From CAZNUM01 sp964539305 (GTDB taxonomy: Bacteria; Fidelibacterota; Marinisomatia; Marinisomatales; TCS55): DNA of 64,000 bases. Under the pieces are notes generated by a model that saw only the letters and a list, made by a program, of their open reading frames with translations, did not search any database and was not told the DNA's origin. The stretch spans positions 27,080 through 91,079 of the forward strand of contig CAZIIM010000003.1 of the NCBI GenBank assembly GCA_964539305.1, written 5' to 3'. Position 1 is the first letter of the stretch. The number at the start of each line of letters is the position of its first letter. Shown piece by piece: positions 58,871-64,000 of the stretch. A program made the translations under genes and the position numbers.

Positions 58871-59518
58871 ATGGCAGCATCAGATTATACAATTCAAAGT
58901 GTGAAGGGCGGATACGACAGTAATTTCACGTATATCGGCACCTGCAATCAAACCGGAACCCAGTTTCTGGTAGATGCTGCCCTTCCGGCAGAAAGGGTAC
59001 GACCCTATGTTCAGGACCCGGCGCCGGCTCTGCTTATCACCCATACCCATGGGGATCATACGGGTTATTTGCAGGAATATCTACGACTCTGGCCGGAAGC
59101 TCGGACCTATCACTATGTTTCGCCCGCCCGGCCTTTGACTGTTCCCCGATCGAAACCTTTAAATGATTGGGACACCTTCAAGGTGGGGTCGCTGGAGATC
59201 AAGGCCATTCATACACCGGGGCATTTCCCCGATTCCCTCTGTTTCCTGATGGAAAACATAATTTTTACGGGCGATACTCTTTTCATCGGCCGGACAGGCC
59301 GCACCGTGGACCCCTTAAGTAACATCCGTGACCTCTACCATTCCGTGTTTGAAAAATTACTGACATTGCCACCGGGAATAAAAATCTACCCCGGTCACGA
59401 CTATGGCCTGAAACCGGTCCTGACCCTGGAAGAGAATATTCGAATCAGCCCTCTGCTACAGGCGAAGAATGAGAAAGATTTTATCCAACGAATGGCTGAG
59501 TTCGAAGCCAGCCGCTGA
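58871..59518 (+). CDS. Metallo-beta-lactamase fold hydrolase (glyoxalase II / persulfide dioxygenase-like)
   Basis: 215 residues. The metal motif is HTHGDH (H58, H60, D62, H63), with H118 in 'HTPGHFPDS', D135 in 'FTGDTLFIGRTGRT' and H176 in 'YPGHDYG'. 'GRTGRTVDP' resembles the R-x-G-R-T-D segment of ETHE1-type persulfide dioxygenases, though the Asp is displaced by one position (VD). It is about the length of the short members of this family and lacks the C-terminal substrate domain of GloB. It could hydrolyse a glutathione-like thioester or oxidise a persulfide. It heads a run of plus-strand genes to 61944. Confidence 0.82.
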   Translation: MAASDYTIQSVKGGYDSNFTYIGTCNQTGTQFLVDAALPAERVRPYVQDPAPALLITHTHGDHTGYLQEYLRLWPEARTYHYVSPARPLTVPRSKPLNDWDTFKVGSLEIKAIHTPGHFPDSLCFLMENIIFTGDTLFIGRTGRTVDPLSNIRDLYHSVFEKLLTLPPGIKIYPGHDYGLKPVLTLEENIRISPLLQAKNEKDFIQRMAEFEASR

Positions 59519-59546
59519 AACAACCCCAAAGAAAGAGGAGGGAATT

Positions 59547-59858
59547 ATGCGCCGATTTTTACCCGGTTTTATTACCGGTCTTTTTCTCGCAACAGCCGTA
59601 ATGATGACCCTGGGTGCTGCCCAGGTAGAAGATGATTCGCTGAAAGCGATTCTGGAGCGGCTGGACAGCTATCTTCAGAACGAATTGGCGAAGGAACACC
59701 AAAGTGGACGATACCAACTCCAGTCTTTCCAGATTGAAAGGACTCACTGGCATTATCTTCTCGATACGGCCACCGGTGAACTTTACCGTCTGGAACCGAG
59801 CCGGACACCTGGAAACGCCAAATGGATACTGACGGCAGGGCCTAATTTTGAAAAATAA
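59547..59858 (+). CDS. Small secreted or membrane-anchored protein of unknown function
   Basis: 103 residues from the ATG at 59547, preceded by AGGAGGG at the right distance. An N-terminal hydrophobic segment ('FLPGFITGLFLATAVMMTLGAAQ') is a signal peptide or anchor. The rest is charged: 'DSLKAILERLDSYLQNELAKEH' (helix) then 'YQLQSFQIERTHWHYLLDTATGELYRLEPSR', a small beta region in which 'LDTATGELYRL' recurs in short bacterial proteins of unknown role. It is followed by a lipoprotein gene 9 bp away. No function can be given. Confidence 0.72.
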   Translation: MRRFLPGFITGLFLATAVMMTLGAAQVEDDSLKAILERLDSYLQNELAKEHQSGRYQLQSFQIERTHWHYLLDTATGELYRLEPSRTPGNAKWILTAGPNFEK

Positions 59859-59867
59859 GAGGTTTCA

Positions 59868-60134
59868 ATGAAGCAAATAACGCTCCTTTCACTGGTGATG
59901 GGGCTGGTTCTAGGCCTGGCTGCCTGTAACAAGAACGAGAATTGCACCGACTGCGGCGGTACACTGGCCCAAGGCTATATCTTTAAAACAGTGACCACCG
60001 ATGACCTGGCTCAGATTGACGGTTTAGCCCTGATTGAAGGGGTAGATGCAGGAGTGTGCATCCGTGCCAAGCTCACGGGGCAGGAAATGGATGTAAATAC
60101 GGTCAAGGTGGTGGATGACTGCTGCTGCCAATAA
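59868..60134 (+). CDS. Cys-rich small lipoprotein
   Basis: 88 residues with signal peptide and lipobox 'GLAAC' (Cys 20). The mature protein has a CTDCGG motif near residue 26 and ends 'VVDDCCCQ', with three adjacent Cys. The Cys content suggests metal binding or disulphide exchange in the envelope. The stop lies inside the next gene (20 bp overlap), so both are in one transcript with the preceding small gene. No known domain is recognised. Confidence 0.7.
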   Translation: MKQITLLSLVMGLVLGLAACNKNENCTDCGGTLAQGYIFKTVTTDDLAQIDGLALIEGVDAGVCIRAKLTGQEMDVNTVKVVDDCCCQ

Positions 60135-60747
60135 CGGTCTGGTCGTCAATACCTTCCAGCACCGGCCGGACCCCTCCCGAGCCATCATCGGCCTTCACGG
60201 GATTACGGGAGATGAGACCGCCCTTAAACCTTTGGTCTATTCCGTGAATTTAAAAACAGCTAAATGGTTTTTCCCCCGGGCACCCTACCCGGCGGAAAAA
60301 GGATTCGGTTATTCCTGGTTCGGTGGTGATGATGAAAAAGGCTGGCGATATGAGGCAACCTGGGCCGGTCTTCACCATTTGATCGATGCCATCCAAAAAG
60401 GAGGGTTTTCCAGGGACCGGATTTTTCTTCTGGGATTTTCCCAGGGGGCCTGCCTGGTCATGGAGTTTGGTTTGCGATTGAATTTCCCCCTGGGAGGGCT
60501 GATTCCCATTGCCGGTTTCATAAAAAATCCCGAAAAACTGCGTAACGACATGACGGCAGAAAGTACTAAAACCCCTGTTCTGTTGCTCCACGGAACGGAA
60601 GACAGAATTGTTACACCGGACGGGAGTAAAACAGCCTATGAATTCCTGGTGAGACAGGGGAATCCGGTTCGTCTGGAATGGTATTCCTCCGGTCACAAAA
60701 TACCGGTGAAGGCCGGTGCCTTGATTAAAAAGTTCATTCAGGGGTGA
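60115..60747 (+). CDS. Alpha/beta hydrolase (carboxylesterase/phospholipase family)
   Basis: 210 residues. 'IIGLHGITGDET' carries the oxyanion-hole region, 'LLGFSQGACLVMEF' the nucleophile elbow (S109), 'LLHGTEDRIV' the catalytic Asp and 'YSSGHKIP' the His. 'FPRAPYPAEKGFGYSWFG' is the usual PRAP...sWf segment of this esterase/phospholipase/thioesterase family. It overlaps the Cys-rich lipoprotein gene by 20 bp. There is no signal peptide, so it is likely cytoplasmic. Substrate is unknown. Confidence 0.86.
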   Translation: MTAAANNGLVVNTFQHRPDPSRAIIGLHGITGDETALKPLVYSVNLKTAKWFFPRAPYPAEKGFGYSWFGGDDEKGWRYEATWAGLHHLIDAIQKGGFSRDRIFLLGFSQGACLVMEFGLRLNFPLGGLIPIAGFIKNPEKLRNDMTAESTKTPVLLLHGTEDRIVTPDGSKTAYEFLVRQGNPVRLEWYSSGHKIPVKAGALIKKFIQG

Positions 60748-60750
60748 TGC

Positions 60751-61944
60751 GTGAAGTCGAATACGCAAATTCAACACTTCACAAATCCGGAGGGCCGTCA
60801 CATTTCCGTCACTGTGAAGCGGCATGCCATAAACCTCTTTATTCAACCACCTAACAATCTGTGGACGTTTGACCGGGAAGGACGCCCCATCAGCATGTAC
60901 ATTGACGGACGGTACTACCGGCGCACCCTGGACAACCGCCTGCTCTACAAATATCGGGAAAAAGTATCCGGAATTACTTTTCGGCGGACGCGCTTTCTCA
61001 CTCCGTCGGAAGGGAATCAACTCATTCAAGCCGGCCACGAAATCCTGAAAACACTCCAGCCTCGTCTCTCGAAAGCACTCCAGGCACCGGTGGGGAAAAT
61101 CCTGACAATGGATTCAACAGCGCTCCAGGCAGAAGTGACCCGTTTCAGAACCGTGTATTATCCCGTTTCCATTCTGCCGCCGGATCAATACCTTTCCCTG
61201 GTGGTTCAGGTCACGGAGGGGTGCAATTATAATCAATGTCTGTTTTGTGATTTTTACAAGGATCGGCCGTTCCGGATTAAGTCGGAAACGGAACTGGAAC
61301 ACCACCTGGAGAATGTTCAACAATTTTTTAAGGATGGATTGAGCTACAGGAGGGGTATTTTTCTGGCGGATGCCAATGCCCTGGTGACGCCCATGAAAAA
61401 ACTGGTCCCCGTCATTGAAGCCATCCATCGGCAATTCCCCGACCATCAGCAAATTTTTTCTTTCATTGACATTTTCACCGGGGATAAAAAGAAAAGCAGC
61501 GATTTTAAAATCCTGAGCGACCTGGGCCTGACGCGGATCTATCTCGGCGTGGAGTCGGGAAGTTACAAATTATTAAAATTCCTCCAGAAAGAACAATCGC
61601 TGGAGCGGATCCCTCCCTTTGCGGAAAGCCTGAAAGCCGCCGGCGTTCAGTTGGGCGTCATCTTCCTGGCCGGGGCCGGTGGAAAGGCCTTTCATACGGA
61701 GCACCGAAAAGCCTCCCTGGATCTGATTCAAAAACTGCCGCTGGGTAAGGGAGATATTGTCTACATTTCAGAACTGCGGAAGGCCCCTCTTCCCTATCGT
61801 CAGGCGCTGGACCGTAGTCATATTCCACCTCCCACCGATATTGAACTCAAACAGATGACAGCGGACTTAAAAAGCGCCTTTAAAACTGCGGTACCGAAAG
61901 ACGTAAAAGTTTCAGTTTACGACATTCAGCAATTCGTCTATTAA
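60751..61944 (+). CDS. Radical SAM protein with Cx4Cx2C cluster motif
   Basis: 397 residues from a GTG start, 3 bp after the esterase stop. The cluster ligands are C158, C163 and C166 in 'TEGCNYNQCLFCDFY', a Cx4Cx2C spacing rather than the usual Cx3Cx2C. About 140 residues precede the radical SAM domain, with an Arg/Tyr-rich 'MYIDGRYYRRTLDNRLLYKYRE'. SAM-binding strand equivalents include 'GIFLADANALV' and 'RIYLGVESGSYKLLKFLQK' (VESGs/d). The product is unknown. This architecture occurs in uncharacterised radical SAM proteins of diverse bacteria. Confidence 0.83.
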   Translation: MKSNTQIQHFTNPEGRHISVTVKRHAINLFIQPPNNLWTFDREGRPISMYIDGRYYRRTLDNRLLYKYREKVSGITFRRTRFLTPSEGNQLIQAGHEILKTLQPRLSKALQAPVGKILTMDSTALQAEVTRFRTVYYPVSILPPDQYLSLVVQVTEGCNYNQCLFCDFYKDRPFRIKSETELEHHLENVQQFFKDGLSYRRGIFLADANALVTPMKKLVPVIEAIHRQFPDHQQIFSFIDIFTGDKKKSSDFKILSDLGLTRIYLGVESGSYKLLKFLQKEQSLERIPPFAESLKAAGVQLGVIFLAGAGGKAFHTEHRKASLDLIQKLPLGKGDIVYISELRKAPLPYRQALDRSHIPPPTDIELKQMTADLKSAFKTAVPKDVKVSVYDIQQFVY

Positions 61945-61945
61945 A

Positions 61946-62149
61946 TCACAAAGGGCGGACGTTCACTGCCCGATCCCCCTTCATATCAAAGTCCACATCA
62001 AATGCCACTCGTTGGCCGGGGCGCAATCCGGAATGCTTTAATTTTGGTCCCAGTCCGGAAAGATGGACAAAATAGTCTTCCCCATCATCTCCCGTGATGA
62101 ACCCAAATCCCCGTTCCCGGTTGTATTCTTTCACCGTTCCTATTACCAT
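61946..62149 (-). CDS. Cold shock domain protein (CspA family)
   Basis: 67 residues from the ATG at 62149 (TTG two codons earlier is the alternative). The RNA-binding motifs are RNP1 'RGFGFITGDDG' (K/R-G-F-G-F-I) and RNP2 'DYFVHLSGL' (V-F-V-H). It is a single OB-fold that binds single-stranded RNA and DNA. The gene converges on the radical SAM gene, with 1 bp between the two stops. The 'HSGLRPGQRVAFDVDFDMKGDRAVNVRPL' tail is typical in length. Confidence 0.92.
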   Translation of the reverse strand: MVIGTVKEYNRERGFGFITGDDGEDYFVHLSGLGPKLKHSGLRPGQRVAFDVDFDMKGDRAVNVRPL

Positions 62150-62653
62150 ATTCAAATATAGGCTGGAGAAGGCTCAATTCAAACTCCGGAAAGACCACTG
62201 CCCCGCCTATTTTGGGCGCCGTTTCCCCTTTCCGGGCAGGTTCCAGTGTCGATCATAACCCACTCAATGTATTTGCCGCCCTGGGAGAAGATAACTGGGC
62301 CTTTTACCGGATAGCTTTTTCAGGAGTAGGCTCGAAGTAAACGGATTTTCCTTATACCATCCCCAACCTGCCGGATTGTATATGTAGTGTAAATTTTTTC
62401 TGTAAAAAGGGTTCAGGGTTCTCAATTCCGGATATTAAAAACCTAACAATCATGCCCAGTTAACCGGAGTCTGAAGCGTAGCCCTATTACAAGTGCAATG
62501 GAATCAAATGGGATATAGCATATGCTTATTTCACAGCAGAAAAAGAGTTGGCCGAGTGAGGTGGAAAGGGGAGTGTAAACCATATGCCTTCAATAGCCAA
62601 AATAACCATATAATAATATTGATATTTCCCCATATATTTATATAGATTCAATA
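62150..62653. other. 500-bp region without a convincing gene
   Basis: No full coding sequence is seen. It becomes AT-rich towards the right, where 'TATAATAATATTGATATT' and 'CATATATTTATATAGA' lie just before brnT and may contain its promoter. On the minus strand about 47 codons at 62180-62320 include 'EWVMIDTG', which recalls an aspartyl protease fragment, and neighbouring frames continue it only with shifts, so the left part may be decayed coding sequence. It separates the housekeeping run from the BrnT/BrnA module. Confidence 0.5.
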
Positions 62654-62941
62654 GTGACGAATTTATTCACTTTCGAGTGGAGCGAGGAAAAAGAAAAAGA
62701 TAATTTGGAAAGACATGGTGTTTCCTTTTCAGAAGCACAAGAAGCTTTTTATGACCCTGGAAGGATCATAACTGTTGATGCGAAACATAGTCACAAGGAA
62801 GAACGATTTTTTTGTTTGGGAAAAGTAAACGACCGTGTCCTCACTGTAAGATTCACGCTTCGTGGTCAAAAAATAAGGATCATAGGAACAGGATATTGGC
62901 GAAAGGGGAGAAAATATTATGAAAAAAACACAACCGGGTGA
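62654..62941 (+). CDS. brnT: BrnT family toxin
   Basis: 95 residues from a GTG start. The BrnT pattern is clear: 'FEWSEEKEKDNLERHGVSFSEAQEAFYDP', 'DAKHSHKEERFFCLGKV', 'LTVRFTLRGQKIRIIGTGYWRKGRKYYEK'. It is a RelE-fold ribonuclease of type II toxin-antitoxin systems that inhibits translation. The usual 'RIISARxAxxxExxxY' appears here as 'RIIGTGYWRKGRKYY', so the C-terminal segment is variant and activity may differ. It overlaps the antitoxin gene by 23 bp, with the toxin first as is normal for BrnTA. The gene is AT-rich compared with neighbours. Confidence 0.88.
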   Translation: MTNLFTFEWSEEKEKDNLERHGVSFSEAQEAFYDPGRIITVDAKHSHKEERFFCLGKVNDRVLTVRFTLRGQKIRIIGTGYWRKGRKYYEKNTTG

Positions 62942-63149
62942 TCAACCCATTGGAGAATTAAAAAGAATTAAAGACTTTTTACCACCGCCGGAGATGCTGA
63001 TACGCAAGAAACCCACAAGAAAGATCACCTTGGAGGTGTCTGAAACCACCATTGAATATTTTAAAGCCAAGGGGAAAGAGCTTCACGCGCCGTACCAAAA
63101 AATGATACGTAATTTGTTGGATTTGTACGTTCGGTCGCAAAAATCATAA
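62919..63149 (+). CDS. brnA: BrnA family antitoxin
   Basis: 76 residues. The C-terminal ribbon-helix-helix-type segment is 'RKITLEVSETTIEYFKAKGKELHAPYQKMIRNLLDLYV', in which 'YQKMIRNLLD' is diagnostic of BrnA; the N-terminal part 'IKDFLPPPEML' contacts the toxin. BrnA neutralises BrnT and represses its own promoter. Translation is coupled to brnT by overlap. A start at 62919 is preceded by GGGGAG. Confidence 0.9.
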   Translation: MKKTQPGDQPIGELKRIKDFLPPPEMLIRKKPTRKITLEVSETTIEYFKAKGKELHAPYQKMIRNLLDLYVRSQKS

Positions 63150-63183
63150 TCCAGTATTTGTGTAGTCCTGTGCTACCTCTTTT

Positions 63184-63945
63184 GTGAGCAACATTAACAC
63201 TTTCTCGCTACATTCTTTTGATTATGCCCGATTCAGACCCCGGTACCCGAAGGAGCTGTTCTCCTATCTGTGCTGTTTGGTACAGGACCGGGAGCAGGCT
63301 TGGGATTGTGCTACCGGTAACGGCCAGTTTGCCAGGGGTTGTGCGGAATATTTTCAGCATGTGGAGGCCACGGATATCAGTGAGGAACAAATTGAACACG
63401 CCTTTCTTCACCCCCGTATTACCTACCGGGTTTGTCCGGCCGAAAAGACGCCGTATCCCTCCAACGCGTTTAATTTCATTGGAGTCGCCCAGGCCATTCA
63501 CTGGTTTGACCTGGACCGGTTTTATGGAGAGGTTCAACGCCTTTTGGCCCCTGGCGGAGTCCTTGCGGTGGTAGGTTACAGTTTTATGAAAATAACACCG
63601 ACCATTGACCAGCGGATTGAAAATACCCTGCTCCGAAACATTAACCCTTACTGGGCCGAAGGGAACCGGCTGATCATGGATTCTTACAGGACAATACCAT
63701 TTCCCTTCCCGGAATTATCTCCGGTTCCTTCTTTCCACATTGAAGTCAAATGGAATTTCAATCAGCTTCTGAACTATCTAAGAACCTGGTCAGCGGTCAA
63801 ACGGTATGCAAATGAACGGAATCAAGACCCGATTCAACCGCTGATACCCTCGCTTCGCGAAGTCTGGGGTGACCCCGAATTACGCCGGACCGTAACCATG
63901 CCCCTGGTGATTAAAGTGGATCGTAAAAATCACCGGAACAATTAG
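63184..63945 (+). CDS. SAM-dependent class I methyltransferase
   Basis: 253 residues from a GTG start. Motif I is 'AWDCATGNGQFARG' (usual vlDlGcGtG), followed by 'VEATDISEEQIEHAFLHPRITYRVCPAEKTPYPSNAFNFIGVAQAIHWFDLDRFYGEVQRLLAPGGVLAV', matching the Methyltransf_11 superfamily close to trans-aconitate and plant-type SABATH-unlike 'YARFRPRYP' enzymes. The 'YARFRPRYPKEL' opening is common to this subgroup. Substrate is unknown. It is the last gene in the window. Confidence 0.86.
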   Translation: MSNINTFSLHSFDYARFRPRYPKELFSYLCCLVQDREQAWDCATGNGQFARGCAEYFQHVEATDISEEQIEHAFLHPRITYRVCPAEKTPYPSNAFNFIGVAQAIHWFDLDRFYGEVQRLLAPGGVLAVVGYSFMKITPTIDQRIENTLLRNINPYWAEGNRLIMDSYRTIPFPFPELSPVPSFHIEVKWNFNQLLNYLRTWSAVKRYANERNQDPIQPLIPSLREVWGDPELRRTVTMPLVIKVDRKNHRNN

Positions 63946-64000
63946 TTCACCGTCCACAGAGCGTGGTTTTACTTCCACTTGCGCCTTTGGGGATGAGCCG

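Noticed and set aside
62180..62320. Aspartyl-protease-like fragment with 'EWVMIDTG' on the minus strand
   Set aside because: Only about 47 codons without a start and with stops on both sides; too short to call a gene or a pseudogene with confidence.

Overview
The window is a dense, roughly 50% GC bacterial chromosome segment with short spacers, many 1-20 bp gene overlaps and frequent GTG/TTG starts. No ribosomal RNA, integrase, transposase or CRISPR array is visible. The gene set points to a diderm with an outer membrane: lipoproteins, heptosyltransferase-type GT9 enzymes, an MsbA-like exporter, an Omp85/POTRA protein, a second beta-barrel and periplasmic multihaem cytochromes. The split secD/secF pair with a long acidic insertion in SecD, the stand-alone AMP nucleosidase, a fused fatty acid kinase (FakA-FakB) and myo-inositol-phosphate synthase together suggest an FCB-superphylum relative (Marinimicrobia, Calditrichota or KSB1-like). 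That placement is inference.

Layout. 1-7046: a peptidoglycan/amino-sugar salvage module, with two GH3 hexosaminidases (one a divergent lipoprotein cut by the window edge), a sugar kinase, a SpoIID/LytB protein, an SSS symporter and a NagX/HGSNAT-like membrane acyltransferase. 7111-8884: a short-chain dehydrogenase and a lipoprotein. 8943-19484 (minus): an 11 kb envelope-polymer operon (MsbA-type ABC exporter, GT4, two GT9, inositol-phosphate synthase, an inositol-phosphate cytidylyltransferase-like enzyme and three CDP-glycerol-glycerophosphotransferase-family proteins). It reads as a pathway that makes CDP-inositol and spends it on a surface glycan or teichoic-acid-like polymer. 19560-36819: mostly housekeeping genes, including a GroES-like orphan, class B phosphatase, hemW, AMP nucleosidase, exonuclease III, tdh-kbl, secDF, a Nat-type ABC transporter, EamA, ogt, and the FakA-FakB fusion coupled to plsY. 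36804-40410 (minus): a TolB-like propeller, an Omp85-like barrel and lipoproteins. 40571-41150: a tandem-repeat small protein with its own promoter, strong ribosome binding site and terminator, then tRNA-Arg(UCU).

42149-47793 (minus) is an extended mercury resistance operon: merR, a merT-merP fusion, merA with an N-terminal HMA domain, DUF302, a membrane protein, a CxxC thioredoxin and a CcdA/DsbD-type transmembrane protein. It has two matching MerR-type operators, one before merR and one before merTP. 50262-57986 (minus) is a six-gene electron-transfer operon: b-type membrane cytochrome, membrane-anchored FAD/2[4Fe-4S] oxidoreductase, three secreted multihaem cytochromes (17, 20 and 8 canonical CxxCH motifs) and a beta-barrel with an SH3-like N-terminus. 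It looks like a route from the cytoplasm or quinone pool to the cell surface. 58201-63945: small membrane proteins, an MBL hydrolase, an esterase, a radical SAM protein, a cold shock protein, a BrnT/BrnA toxin-antitoxin pair next to a 500 bp AT-rich gap, and a methyltransferase.

The best candidates for undescribed biology are the CDP-inositol envelope locus, the cytochrome/beta-barrel operon and the redox extension of the mer operon.
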